Assembly: GCF_006716445.1 (NCBI RefSeq)
Contig: NZ_VFPA01000003.1
Span: forward strand, 930,001-994,000
Direction: 5' to 3'
Length of the DNA: 64,000 nt
Origin: Pseudonocardia kunmingensis
GTDB lineage: Bacteria; Actinomycetota; Actinomycetes; Mycobacteriales; Pseudonocardiaceae
The position numbers and the translations under genes are program-made. Positions 33,355 to 41,666 of this stretch are shown here, one piece after another. Within the stretch, counting starts at the first letter, position 1. The number at the start of each line of letters is the position of its first letter. The notes under the pieces were generated by a model, which was not told the DNA's origin, made no database searches, and saw only the letters and a list, made by a program, of their open reading frames with translations.

Positions 33355-35254
33355 GCAACGACTGGCGGAGGGCCGCTGGCCCGTCACCTTCACAGTGCAC
33401 AGGCCTCGATGCGGCACGGAGCGCTCGGTGAACCCCGGGCTGCTTCGCGAGGCGACCGCACCGTTGCTGCTCCTCGGCGCCATCGCAGCTGTCGCGCTGC
33501 TGATCGGTGACCTGTGGATCGCCGCCGGAGCCGCGGCGCTCGCCGGAACCGGAACCTGGACCGCGCCACCGGCCGAGCCCGCGCTGCTGGTCGACCTGCT
33601 CCGCGGCGGCACCACCGCGATCCTCTCCCCCGGAGCCAGCACACCGCTGTTCACCGTCATTGCCGTCGTGATCGTGATTACCGAGGTGGGGATGGTGATG
33701 GCCGTAGGGCTGCTGCTCTTCGGTCGGCGGAAGCCGGACGACCCGCGTCGGTCCCTCCTGCGTCCTCGCGAGCTGGGCGATCTGAACGGACCTGCCGCCA
33801 TCAGGCGAGCTCAGCAGCTCCGTCCGGGCGCCGGTCAGCTCGGACTCGGCGACCATGGGTTGCGATTGCTCTCGATCGACCGGCGCGAGGTGTGGATGTC
33901 CTGGGAGGACGTCGCACTGGTCATCATGGGACCGCGGTCGAACAAAACCAGCGCCATCGCCGTCCCGACCGTGCTCACCGCGCCGGGACTCGCCGTCGCC
34001 ACGTCCAACAAGGCCGACCTGTGGGCCCTCACCTCCGGTATGCGCGGCAACGCGGGTCCGGTCTGGACGTTCGACCCTCAGCACATCGCCCACGTCGAGC
34101 AGACCTGGTGGTGGGACCCGTTGCGCAGCATCGCCGACGCCGACCCGGCCGAACGCGTCGAAGCTGCGGCCCGGCTGGCCGGGCACTTCGTCGGCACCAT
34201 CGGTGGGGATCGGCGAGACCCGTTCTTCCACGCCGCCGCGGAACAGGTCCTCACCGCCACCTTGCTCGCCGCCGCGCTGAGCGGCGGCACCATGCGTGAC
34301 GTCGTCACGTGGCTGCAACCGGGGCGCCGTGACGCCATCACGGCCCTGGACGAGGCAGGCGCCTTCATCGAGGCAGCCGACCTCGAAGCGACCCTGATGG
34401 GAGCCGACGTCACTACCAAAGGCATCTATCAAACCGCCCGCACCGCTACCAAGGCGCTGACCTCTGAACGGCTGATGCGCTGGGTCACGCCGCCCTATAC
34501 CTGGCGCGACCCACCTGCCCAGGAACCACCGGCCGAACTGGACCTCTGGGATCTGCTCGCACGTGCCCGCCAGGGCCGCGCGACCATGCACCTGCTCTCG
34601 AAGGAAGGCGCCGGCACTGCGGCGCCCGTTGTCACCGCCCTTGTCGACCGCATCCTGGAGATCGCCGAACTTCTCGCCCAAGCCTCTGGCGGCCGCCTCG
34701 AACCGCCGGTCGTCGCCGTTCTCGACGAGGCCGCGAACATCTGTCCGATCCGTGCCCTCCCCCAGCTCTACAGCCATTACGGCTCGCGCGGCATCCAGGT
34801 CCTCACCATGCTGCAGAGCTACCAGCAGGGCGTCGGTGTGTGGGGCGAACAGGGCATGCAGGCCCTGTGGTCGGCCGCCACGATCAAGCTCGTCGGCGCC
34901 GGCGTCGACGACCACGCCTTCCTGCAGAAGCTCTCCGGGCTCATCGGCGACCACTACGTCGAGCGCCTCTCCACGAGCGTCGAGCGCACCCGGACTTCAC
35001 GCCAGTACTCCCAGGCCCGCGAACCGATCATGCCGGCGGCGGCCCTCCGCGCGATCCCGCGTGATCGTGCCGTCCTGCTGTCCACCGGACGTCGGGTCGG
35101 GCTCGGACGCCTGCATCCCTGGTACCGCGAGCGCGACCACGCCGACATCGGCGATTACGCCGAGACCGCACTCGCCGAGCTCCGCCGAGCCGCTGCCGAC
35201 GCGCTCGGCCCGGAGAACCCGATCAACCGGCCCGAACCGGTCGACAAGCGATGA
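33344..35254 (+). CDS. TraG/VirD4 type IV coupling protein
   Basis: 636 residues with two N-terminal membrane helices (about 30-60 and 100-125), a Walker A-like GPRSNKTSA near residue 196, SNKADLWALT, and a Walker B VVAVLDEAANICPI near residue 455, then QSYQQGVGVWGEQGMQALWSAATIKLVGAG. These are standard for TraG/VirD4 coupling proteins that dock the relaxosome to the mating channel. ATG 33344 overlaps the VirB4-like gene; GTG 33428 is a later possible start. Confidence 0.92.
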   Translation: MRREQRLAEGRWPVTFTVHRPRCGTERSVNPGLLREATAPLLLLGAIAAVALLIGDLWIAAGAAALAGTGTWTAPPAEPALLVDLLRGGTTAILSPGASTPLFTVIAVVIVITEVGMVMAVGLLLFGRRKPDDPRRSLLRPRELGDLNGPAAIRRAQQLRPGAGQLGLGDHGLRLLSIDRREVWMSWEDVALVIMGPRSNKTSAIAVPTVLTAPGLAVATSNKADLWALTSGMRGNAGPVWTFDPQHIAHVEQTWWWDPLRSIADADPAERVEAAARLAGHFVGTIGGDRRDPFFHAAAEQVLTATLLAAALSGGTMRDVVTWLQPGRRDAITALDEAGAFIEAADLEATLMGADVTTKGIYQTARTATKALTSERLMRWVTPPYTWRDPPAQEPPAELDLWDLLARARQGRATMHLLSKEGAGTAAPVVTALVDRILEIAELLAQASGGRLEPPVVAVLDEAANICPIRALPQLYSHYGSRGIQVLTMLQSYQQGVGVWGEQGMQALWSAATIKLVGAGVDDHAFLQKLSGLIGDHYVERLSTSVERTRTSRQYSQAREPIMPAAALRAIPRDRAVLLSTGRRVGLGRLHPWYRERDHADIGDYAETALAELRRAAADALGPENPINRPEPVDKR

Positions 35255-35290
35255 CAACGACCCGCCACCTCACCCGACAGGAGCTCGAAG

Positions 35291-35821
35291 ATGACGTCCG
35301 AGACGACCGACGCTCAGGGAGACGGGCAGACGACCGACCGGCAGTTGATCGCCGAGCTGTGCGCCCGCGTCCAAGCCCTCGAGGCCTGGCGGACCCACCA
35401 GTCCGACCTGCTCGACGAACTGCTCAACGGAGTCCCGGCACTTGAGTCCGTCCACGAGGCACCCCCCGACGACGGAGATGACAACACCGAACTGGACGTC
35501 GACGCCCTCATCGTCTGGGTGCACGACACGATCACCTCGATGATCGCCCGCCCCCTGCGGGGCGAACTCGTCTGGTGCCCGCTCTGGTGGGAGCACCCGG
35601 AAGCCGTGTTCCGACTCGAGGCGCTCCGGCGCGCCTGGACCGAACTCGCCCCCGAACCCGGCGCGGCCATGTCGATCTGGATCCGCGACCACCTCGACCC
35701 CTGCCTACGCGAACTGCTGAGCCCGCTCGGCCCGTTCGCCGACTGCACCCACAACGAGCGCTACCGAGCTCTCAACGGGCACACGCCACTCTCAACCTTG
35801 CCGACACGGGCACCCGAGTGA
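35291..35821 (+). CDS. DUF4913 family protein
   Basis: 176 residues. A short N-terminal coiled segment (LIAELCARVQALEAWRTHQSDLLDELLNG) and the DUF4913 core: WVHDTITSMIARPL, WCPLWWEHPEAVFRLEALRRAW, MSIWIRDHLDPCLRELLSP. The family is found next to TraG in actinobacterial plasmids and integrated elements; function unknown, probably accessory to transfer. ATG 35291. Confidence 0.86.
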   Translation: MTSETTDAQGDGQTTDRQLIAELCARVQALEAWRTHQSDLLDELLNGVPALESVHEAPPDDGDDNTELDVDALIVWVHDTITSMIARPLRGELVWCPLWWEHPEAVFRLEALRRAWTELAPEPGAAMSIWIRDHLDPCLRELLSPLGPFADCTHNERYRALNGHTPLSTLPTRAPE

Positions 35822-35825
35822 CGGC

Positions 35826-36959
35826 GTGCGTGCAGCCCTCATCGCCGGTGGCGGCCTGGTCGCCGTCCTGCTTGCCCCCCTGCTGCTGATCGCCACGCTT
35901 CTCGGCAGCCTTGCTACGACCGCGCCGACGAGCACGCTGAACATGGCAGCCATCCCCGCCACCGCCGCCCAGCACCTCGCCACCATCACCGCCGTCACTG
36001 CCGCGGAATGCCCCGAGCTCCCGCCCGTCTGGGTCATCGCCCACATCGACGCCGAGTCCAGCTGGAATCCGGCGGCGTTCAGTCGTGACCGCAACGGTGG
36101 CGCTGCCGGGCTCTACCAACTCAACGAGGCGAACTGGCGCGACGCGGGCGGCGACGACTGGGCGGCGACCCCGCCCCCTGCCGACGCCGACGTGCTCCAG
36201 CCCGACGAGCACCTGCGCCGAGCCATCCCCTGGGTCTGTGCCAACCTGCGCACCGCCGCCAAGCATCTGCAGGACACCGGCAAACCGACGCCCGCACTCG
36301 ATGGGATGCTGGTCTGCCACATCGCCGGATGCAGCCGCCTCACCGCCTCCGCGACCGGTATCCCCGTCGCCGGTGAGGCCGGCTGTGATCGTCGCTGCGC
36401 CGAGCTCGTCGCCGGCTACCTCGACCGGGTCCACGATCTCGTCGCGCAGTACAGCTCCACCGGCGGCCCCGTGACCGTTGACGATCTCCCCGCACCGACG
36501 CCCTTCCGAGGAACCGACGCGGCCTGCACCGCCCCTGACCCCACCGGCGGCAGCTGCCTGACCCCCGCCACCCGCCACGTCCACGACGAGATCGCCCGCG
36601 TGTTCGGCACCGCCGGAGCCGGCGCACCGATCCGAGCTGCCGGCTGTTGGGACGAGCACGCCTGGAATCCCGCCAGCGACCACTCTCGCGGCCGCGCGTG
36701 CGACTACTTCCCCGGCGCTCCTGGAGAGTTCGCCCAGGGCGCAGAACTCCGGAACGGGTGGCGACTCGCGACCTGGCTCCGCACACACGCCGTCGCGCTC
36801 AAGATCAAGTACGTGATATGGCAGGGCCGCTACTGGTCACCGGGCACCCCCGACGACGGCGGCTGGGGCCGCCCCTACACGGGCGGCGGCGTCTATGACG
36901 TCCGCGACGCCACCGGAGGCCACTTCGATCACGTGCATATCAGCGTCGGAAGCGCCTGA
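35826..36959 (+). CDS. Lytic transglycosylase with C-terminal M15-like domain
   Basis: 377 residues: N-terminal membrane anchor (AALIAGGGLVAVLLAPLLLIATLLGSL), a transglycosylase-like domain with the catalytic Glu in HIDAESSWNP (about residue 78) and GAAGLYQLNEANW, then a second domain ending ASDHSRGRACDYFPG and HFDHVHISVG, whose His-Asp-His pattern resembles zinc D-Ala peptidase-like (M15/VldE-type) domains. It would open the cell wall for the mating channel. GTG 35826 follows the DUF4913 stop by four bases. Confidence 0.9.
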   Translation: MRAALIAGGGLVAVLLAPLLLIATLLGSLATTAPTSTLNMAAIPATAAQHLATITAVTAAECPELPPVWVIAHIDAESSWNPAAFSRDRNGGAAGLYQLNEANWRDAGGDDWAATPPPADADVLQPDEHLRRAIPWVCANLRTAAKHLQDTGKPTPALDGMLVCHIAGCSRLTASATGIPVAGEAGCDRRCAELVAGYLDRVHDLVAQYSSTGGPVTVDDLPAPTPFRGTDAACTAPDPTGGSCLTPATRHVHDEIARVFGTAGAGAPIRAAGCWDEHAWNPASDHSRGRACDYFPGAPGEFAQGAELRNGWRLATWLRTHAVALKIKYVIWQGRYWSPGTPDDGGWGRPYTGGGVYDVRDATGGHFDHVHISVGSA

Positions 36960-36981
36960 TTCATGAGATCACCGATGCGCT

Positions 36982-37194
36982 TCACTCGTCGTCGGCGGGG
37001 GGCTGCCGACGCAGCTCGCGGATCTGACGACGGAGCCCTTCCAGCTCCCACCGGTGGTGACCGCTGGGCAGCGTGACCGTAGGAACCAGCCAGCCGAGCT
37101 CGGCGTACCGCGCGAGGGTCCGCCGGCTCACGCCGAGCCACCGCGCGGCCTGCGCGGTGGTCAGCAACTCGGCGGGTTCGGGCACGTCAGCCAA
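36982..37194 (-). CDS. Small HTH (MerR/excisionase-type) DNA-binding protein
   Basis: About 70 residues: AELLTTAQAARWLGVSRRTLARYAELGWLVPTVTLPSGHHRWELEGLRRQIREL, a complete excisionase/MerR-type winged HTH. Such proteins serve as recombination directionality factors or regulators. Possible starts are TTG 37194 and GTG 37185. It is divergent from the 37408 gene across a region with several dyads and is a candidate regulator of it or an Xis; it is distant from the integrase. Confidence 0.82.
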   Translation of the reverse strand: MADVPEPAELLTTAQAARWLGVSRRTLARYAELGWLVPTVTLPSGHHRWELEGLRRQIRELRRQPPADDE

Positions 37195-37265
37195 CCTAAG
37201 TGGCCCAACCAGCGCGAGCCTGCGCTTGTGACCCGACTGACTGTTGCTGCCGAAGATGCTCAACA

Positions 37266-37325
37266 TACCGGTACAGCGCGAGATACCGATCTCGCCCGAC
37301 TGTCTCACTTTGCTCTACAGTGAGA
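37266..37325. promoter_or_regulatory. Cluster of operator-like dyads between the HTH gene and 37408
   Basis: TACCGGTA at 37266-37273; GCGAGAT-ACCG-ATCTCGC at 37278-37295; TCTCACT-9 nt-AGTGAGA at 37303-37325. All three are perfect within the stated arms and lie in the divergent spacer, locally less GC-rich than the flanking genes. They are likely binding sites for the adjacent HTH protein or RNA polymerase. Confidence 0.5.
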
Positions 37326-37407
37326 GACGCCTCCAGCACAGAGGCGGCCCCGACCAGGTGCGCGAACACCCAGCCGGGGCCTTGATCCACTGCAGAGGAG
37401 TGGACCC

Positions 37408-37641
37408 ATGGGGACCATATCCAGCGAAAGCCCAACCAGGTTCGAACGCCTGGCCGACGTGTTGGCGTTGATGCCCGACGTGATCGCCCGGCTACTCGCC
37501 GATCACACGAGTGACAGCAGCGGCAGGTGCCGGGGCTGCACCCGCCCCGGCACCGGATACCCGGCGGCCGTCCACCCGTGCACGCTGCACCGGTTGGCCA
37601 CGATGGCTTTGATCGCTCGGAAGCGAACGAACCACTCGTGA
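37408..37641 (+). CDS. Small zinc-ribbon-like element protein
   Basis: 77 residues: FERLADVLALMPDVIARLLADHTSDSSGRCRGCTRPGTGYPAAVHPCTLHRLA. The C..C......C arrangement in CRGC and PCTL is typical of small zinc-binding proteins of actinobacterial plasmids; function unknown. AGAGGAG precedes the ATG by eight bases. Its stop overlaps the next GTG. Confidence 0.72.
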   Translation: MGTISSESPTRFERLADVLALMPDVIARLLADHTSDSSGRCRGCTRPGTGYPAAVHPCTLHRLATMALIARKRTNHS

Positions 37642-37811
37642 GCAGGGTCGGGCACGGCCACCCGGGGCGCGGTCGACACAGGGTGTTGCGACTGGTCGTG
37701 CTGCCGCTGCGGGTGGCGCGGGTGCGGGTGTGCGGCGTCTGCGCGTGCCTCTACCTCGCCTCTGCGAGTGAGCAGCACACGGCGGTCCACCGAGCGGAGA
37801 TGAATCGGTAG
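37638..37811 (+). CDS. Possible small C2H2 zinc-finger protein
   Basis: 57 residues with VRVCGVCACLYLASASEQHTAVHRAEM, i.e. Cys-x2-Cys and His-x3-His spaced like a single zinc finger. The GTG overlaps the stop of the preceding gene (GTGA), suggesting coupling. The rest is Arg/Val-rich with no other signal. Moderate support only. Confidence 0.45.
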   Translation: MSRVGHGHPGRGRHRVLRLVVLPLRVARVRVCGVCACLYLASASEQHTAVHRAEMNR

Positions 37812-37842
37812 ACGGGCGGACATGTGGCCGCCTCGGTCTGCC

Positions 37843-38364
37843 TCACCATCTCCGGAACACGATCCAGATCGCGCCCGTGCGCGCCGCCGCGACTCCCGTC
37901 CACACCGCGAGGCTCAGTCCGACCAGCATCGACACCGGCAGCAGGATCCAGGGGAACAGGCTGGCACCGGGCAGGTCTGCGACTTCCTGGTCGAGTCCGA
38001 TCGGACGCGCCCCCCAGCGCCTTTCGAGCTCGGCTCTCGTGAGCACCTGCCCGTAGGCGCGCTCCTGACCGGGCAGCTCCGCGTACCGGTAGACCGTCGC
38101 GTGCACGGCATCGAACCTCGGCCACTCGGTGCGCCAGACAGCTTCGGCGAGCCGGGTGATCGCGGGCTGGGCTGACGCTCGGGCGCCATCCCGTTCCACG
38201 CAGTCCTGCGCACTCACGATCAGCGCGACGCCGCCGGCGTGCGCAATGAGCTCGACCAGGACGCCTCGACACCCGGAGCTCTCGGCCACCGCAGCACGTT
38301 GATGACTCGCACTTCCACAGCCGACCGCCATCAAGAGGCCGGCGACGATCAGTGCAAGCGACAA
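37843..38364 (-). CDS. Putative lipoprotein with C-terminal membrane helix
   Basis: 173 residues from TTG 38364: lipobox-like signal LIVAGLLMAVGCGS, an extracellular middle part with two Cys (SSGCRGVLVELIAHAGG and SAQDCVERDG) that could form a disulfide, and a C-terminal helix WILLPVSMLVGLSLAVWTGVAAA. The TTG start lies six bases beyond the stop of the DUF2786 gene with a GAGG before it. Function unknown; likely surface-exposed. The start is uncertain because the frame is open far upstream. Confidence 0.62.
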   Translation of the reverse strand: MSLALIVAGLLMAVGCGSASHQRAAVAESSGCRGVLVELIAHAGGVALIVSAQDCVERDGARASAQPAITRLAEAVWRTEWPRFDAVHATVYRYAELPGQERAYGQVLTRAELERRWGARPIGLDQEVADLPGASLFPWILLPVSMLVGLSLAVWTGVAAARTGAIWIVFRRW

Positions 38365-38369
38365 GAGCC

Positions 38370-39107
38370 TCAGCGGTCGAGAGCCCGACGGGCCCCGCTC
38401 ATCCGCGGCTGCCCGACGTCGGCGCGCCGGCCCGCTTCCACACCCGCGCTGTACCCGCTGCCCGACAACCGTCGCGAGCGTCCGGCGCGCAGATTCGCAA
38501 AGCGCTCCTGGAACGCGTGCTCGACCAGTGTCCGCCGATCCGCCAGGACCAGCGCGGCAGACGCCGTCCCGGAGGCCGCAGCAGCGTCGTGCTGCGCCAC
38601 GGCACCCTTCTGCGCATCTTCGAGACGACGCGATACCTCTACGGTGAACCCCGCCAACCACGTCCGGCGAAACGCCGCGGTCGATTCGCCCGTCCACGCT
38701 GGCGGCCGCTGGCGCACGACCGCACGGCTCGCCTGCAACAGCAGCGACGTGAACACGAGCTCGACCCTCGACAGGTCGGACTCGAATCCCATGACCGTCA
38801 CCGCGGCGGTCTGGCCCCGCCCCCTCCCGAGGTGACGTACGGCCCGGCACCCCATCGCCCCGGCGATGCTCCCGGCCAGCCCGGCCTTCTCCGTCGAGTA
38901 CGGGTCCGTCAACGCGATGCGCCGCTCCCCGATCCGGTCCGCGACGTTTCCACCGGCGGCCGCCAGCATTGCGGAATCGACGCCGTGTCGAGCCATCAGC
39001 TCGGCAGCCTTCGTGTTGTACGCGTCCGCCTCCCCTGGCGTCGCCGCCCGCTCCGCCTTCGCCAGCAGTTTGCGGATCACCTCGAGCTTCTGCTCCGCAG
39101 CGTCCAT
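38370..39107 (-). CDS. DUF2786 domain protein
   Basis: 245 residues. The N-terminus EQKLEVIRKLLAKAERAATPGEADAYNTKAAELMARHGVD is the DUF2786 signature; the rest has ATP-independent helical character (LVFTSLLLQASRAVVR, FRRTWLAGFTVEVSRRL). The family is widespread in actinobacterial phages and plasmids with no known activity. ATG 39107 is preferred because GGAGG lies five bases upstream; ATG 39119 is in frame upstream. Confidence 0.86.
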   Translation of the reverse strand: MDAAEQKLEVIRKLLAKAERAATPGEADAYNTKAAELMARHGVDSAMLAAAGGNVADRIGERRIALTDPYSTEKAGLAGSIAGAMGCRAVRHLGRGRGQTAAVTVMGFESDLSRVELVFTSLLLQASRAVVRQRPPAWTGESTAAFRRTWLAGFTVEVSRRLEDAQKGAVAQHDAAAASGTASAALVLADRRTLVEHAFQERFANLRAGRSRRLSGSGYSAGVEAGRRADVGQPRMSGARRALDR

Positions 39108-39443
39108 CGCGACCTCCACATCCCACAGCAGGTACTGCCGGTCCTACCGAGGCGCGTGCATCACCCCGTGGCCACTGGACGTGTCGCCTCCGGTCGCCGC
39201 CGACCGACCCCGTGGCTGCCGCGTGGTCGCAGGAGCGTTCATGCATGTCGCGATGGTCGTCCGCGCTGCCGGCCAAGCCCGCGTATCACCCGAATGTCGG
39301 TGGACAAGTGCGGTGAAGGGCGACGGACGACGCCTGAAGCGCGCGCCACGTCCAGTCACCGCTGCGCTGCGGCGCCGTCATCAGCGACGACGAAGTCATC
39401 CCATTCGGCGACGAGAACAGGGCGCACCTGCGACGATATGCGC
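39108..39443. other. Divergent spacer between DUF2786 and HTH genes
   Basis: No gene seen. CGTGG boxes occur at 39167, 39211 and 39222 (spacings 44 and 11 bases); the last is part of GCGTGGTC, the inverse of the GACCACGC box found near 28283 and 41083. Possible shared regulatory sites; weak evidence. Confidence 0.35.
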
Positions 39444-39947
39444 ATGGCAGCCGATTCGGTCGTCGCGACCCCTGCCGCCCGACGGGCCATGATCCGCGAG
39501 CGTCAGCGGGACCTTTATGGCACCACCCTCCGCGCTCTCGTCAACCAGCTGACTGAGGATTACGGCATCAGTCAGGCTCGCCTCGCCGATACCATCGGGA
39601 TCAGCCGACCCATGCTCAGCCAGCTGGTCTCCGCCAGGCGAATCAAGATCGGTGACATACGGGCGCATACCCGTCTGATGATTCTCGATCAGCGCCGCGA
39701 CTTGGCCCGGGCGCTCACCGAGCGGCCCGAGGTCGACGCGATCCTCGCAGACGTAGCGAAGGTCCAGCAGCCGTGGCCACACCACCACACGTTCATCCGC
39801 GACGGCTGGAGCGACGGTTCGACAACCTCGCTGCTTCGAAGGGTCGCCAGCACCGAGCAGCTCACGGCTGCGGCCGAGCGCCTTCAGGACGAGTTCCCGA
39901 GAATCGCTGGCGTGCTCCGCCAAGCAGCCGAAGACGACGACGGTTGA
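39444..39947 (+). CDS. HTH DNA-binding protein (XRE-like)
   Basis: 167 residues with a helix-turn-helix in YGISQARLADTIGISRPMLSQLVSARRIKIGD (about residues 40-70), followed by a helical C-terminal region (TERPEVDAILADVAKVQQPW; RVASTEQLTAAAERLQDEF). It is probably a repressor or copy-number/transfer regulator of the element. ATG 39444 or 39438. It converges with the Prim-Pol gene across a hairpin. Confidence 0.86.
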   Translation: MAADSVVATPAARRAMIRERQRDLYGTTLRALVNQLTEDYGISQARLADTIGISRPMLSQLVSARRIKIGDIRAHTRLMILDQRRDLARALTERPEVDAILADVAKVQQPWPHHHTFIRDGWSDGSTTSLLRRVASTEQLTAAAERLQDEFPRIAGVLRQAAEDDDG

Positions 39948-39977
39948 CTCATCTCTGTACTCGCCACGTCCGGCCCC

Positions 39978-40003
39978 GTGACGCCGCTCGCCCGAGAGGC
40001 GTC
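39978..40003. terminator. Bidirectional terminator-like hairpin
   Basis: TGACGCC (39978-39984) pairs with GGCGTCA (39997-40003), with an inner CTCG/CGAG stem, in the 54-base convergent gap between the HTH gene and Prim-Pol. It overlaps the Prim-Pol stop codon; no T-tract. Confidence 0.5.
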
Positions 40004-40886
40004 AGTTGTGATCTCGCCTGCGCAATAGGTCAGAGCTGCTCGGTAGCCTCGCCGGCGCCGTGAAGCTTCGGCGCAACCCGGATTCGATCGCCCGGTGGGC
40101 TTCGTGGGTGCCGAACCCCTCGACTCCGAGATGCCGTGCGGCTGCCCCGCCGAGCACAGATCGCACGTCGTCGGCCCTGAGCCGGCCCTCGCGGACGAAT
40201 CGTCCGAGCCTGGCCGCCGCCTGGTACAGGGTCACGTTGCGCTGTCCCACGGGCGCGTCGGCGACCCGCCGTGCTTCGCCATCGAGCGCGGCTCGCACGT
40301 ACGCGGGGTGCGCCTTCGCCGTGGGCGCCGGCAGGCGCGGCATCGTGGGCCGGAGCGCCCGCACGATCCAGGCGGGGACGGTTGCGGGCTCGGCGGCACA
40401 GACCATCCGATAACGCCGCCCGCGCACGATTGATCCCGGGCCGACCACGTATCCGCCCCGTGCGCGGGTGTCGATGTGCCGCCCGAGCCGACCGACGGTG
40501 TTGGTGAGGCTGAGGTCGGGAGGTACGCGGAAGTAGAGATGCTGACCTCCGCCTGCGGTCGCGACGGTCAGCGTGTCGCGCGGGATCACCTCCCCGGCCT
40601 CACGGGCGATGCCGGCGAGCACCTGCCGGCCGTGCGGGATCCGCTGGGCGGATGACATCTTCGGCGCGTCGAGGTCGACCACGAGCAGACGCGACGGCCC
40701 CGTCGCGATCCCGATGTTCTGCGGTGAACTTGCCCACCAACGCTCGATCTGCTCGGCGTCCGTGGTGGCGCACCCCTCCCAGTCGCGGCGCACGCCCGGC
40801 ACCTTCGTGCCGGGGTTCAGCGGGAAGACCCGCATCCCGCGCGCGGCGAGATACAGCGCGGCCCGCATCAGAGAGTGGTGAGCCAC
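40002..40886 (-). CDS. Bifunctional DNA primase/polymerase (Prim-Pol)
   Basis: 294 residues: YLAARGMRVFPLNPGTKVPGV at the N-terminus, WWASSPQNIGIATGPSRLLVVDLDAP with the catalytic Asp-x-Asp, and GGGQHLYFRVP; these define the archaeo-eukaryotic primase-type Prim-Pol domain (about residues 5-185). The C-terminal part (RNVTLYQAAARLGRFVREGRL) is the usual accessory region. Expected to start DNA synthesis of the excised or transferred element. GTG 40886 has a strong GAGGAGGAG upstream. No helicase gene is adjacent. Confidence 0.9.
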   Translation of the reverse strand: MAHHSLMRAALYLAARGMRVFPLNPGTKVPGVRRDWEGCATTDAEQIERWWASSPQNIGIATGPSRLLVVDLDAPKMSSAQRIPHGRQVLAGIAREAGEVIPRDTLTVATAGGGQHLYFRVPPDLSLTNTVGRLGRHIDTRARGGYVVGPGSIVRGRRYRMVCAAEPATVPAWIVRALRPTMPRLPAPTAKAHPAYVRAALDGEARRVADAPVGQRNVTLYQAAARLGRFVREGRLRADDVRSVLGGAAARHLGVEGFGTHEAHRAIESGLRRSFTAPARLPSSSDLLRRRDHN

Positions 40887-41006
40887 GCCGCTCCTCCTCG
40901 CCTCGATGACCAGCTGAGCAACCGCACGGTGCGACAGGAGCGCGATCGATCCGTGACTCGGTGTTGCTCCGTTCGAGCTATGTGTGTCCGTTCGCCTCCG
41001 GCGCGA

Positions 41007-41089
41007 TGACCACGGTGGTACGCCTGTGATCGCCGCAAGGAGGGCCGCCGACCACGCGCAACCACGCAGGAACCACGCCGTGACCACGC
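41007..41089. repeat. Helically phased ACCACGC repeats (iteron-like) upstream of the Tad operon
   Basis: ACCACGC occurs at 41051, 41061, 41072 and 41083, i.e. at spacings of 10, 11 and 11 bases, about one helical turn. A palindromic version ACCACGGTGGT lies at 41007-41017. They sit between the leftward Prim-Pol gene and the rightward Tad operon, about 45 bases before its first start codon. Confidence 0.7.
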
Positions 41090-41132
41090 ATGGCTGCACG
41101 ATCGGCAACGCCAGTTCGAGAGGGGGAACGAG

Positions 41133-41666
41133 GTGACCACACCACAGCGGTTGGGGGCGTTGCTGCTGCTCGTCGGCATCGTGGCGGCGGGGTGCTCGTC
41201 GGAGCCGATCGACGCGCCGCAACCGGCACCGACCGGACCGGAGCCGCCTTCGCGGACCACTTCGGAGCAGCTGGCAATGGCTGCGTACGAGGAGTTCTGG
41301 ACGGTCACCGACATGGCCCTCGCCGCACCGGCGTTGCGGGACTGGACACCACGGATCGAGGAGGTCGCCACCGGGCAGGCGAGGCAAGCGCTCCAGGCCG
41401 ATGTCGTGAACTACGCCAGTGTTCCGGCGCACACGGAGGGCGCGGTGACGCGTGCACCGGTCGTGGGACGGGTCACGGACGAGCGCATTCAAGTCGTCGA
41501 CTGCGTCGACCTCGGCGCCTCCCGGCTGATCTCGGACACGACCGGGGAGGTGCTGGACGATCTGACGAACCGGGTGCAGCGGTACCGGTTCCGCGCCGAG
41601 CTGGTGGAGGTCGATGGTCGCTGGGTCGTCGAGCGGACGGCGCCAGCGCTGGGCGAGCCGTGTTGA
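41133..41666 (+). CDS. Putative lipoprotein, first gene of the Tad operon
   Basis: 177 residues; lipobox LLVGIVAAGCSS near residue 20, then a Pro-rich linker and a compact domain with AAYEEFWTVTDMALAAP and VVDCVDLGASRLIS...GRWVVERTAP, of the NTF2/SnoaL-like fold type often found in actinobacterial secretion-associated lipoproteins. It is exported and anchored to the outer face of the membrane. GAGAGGGGGAACGAG precedes GTG 41133. It may assist pilus or mating assembly. Confidence 0.8.
   Translation: MTTPQRLGALLLLVGIVAAGCSSEPIDAPQPAPTGPEPPSRTTSEQLAMAAYEEFWTVTDMALAAPALRDWTPRIEEVATGQARQALQADVVNYASVPAHTEGAVTRAPVVGRVTDERIQVVDCVDLGASRLISDTTGEVLDDLTNRVQRYRFRAELVEVDGRWVVERTAPALGEPC

Noticed and set aside
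37196..37369. Reverse-strand 58-codon frame ahead of the small HTH gene
   Set aside because: Covers the dyad-rich divergent promoter and has no ribosome-binding site; regulatory DNA is the better explanation.
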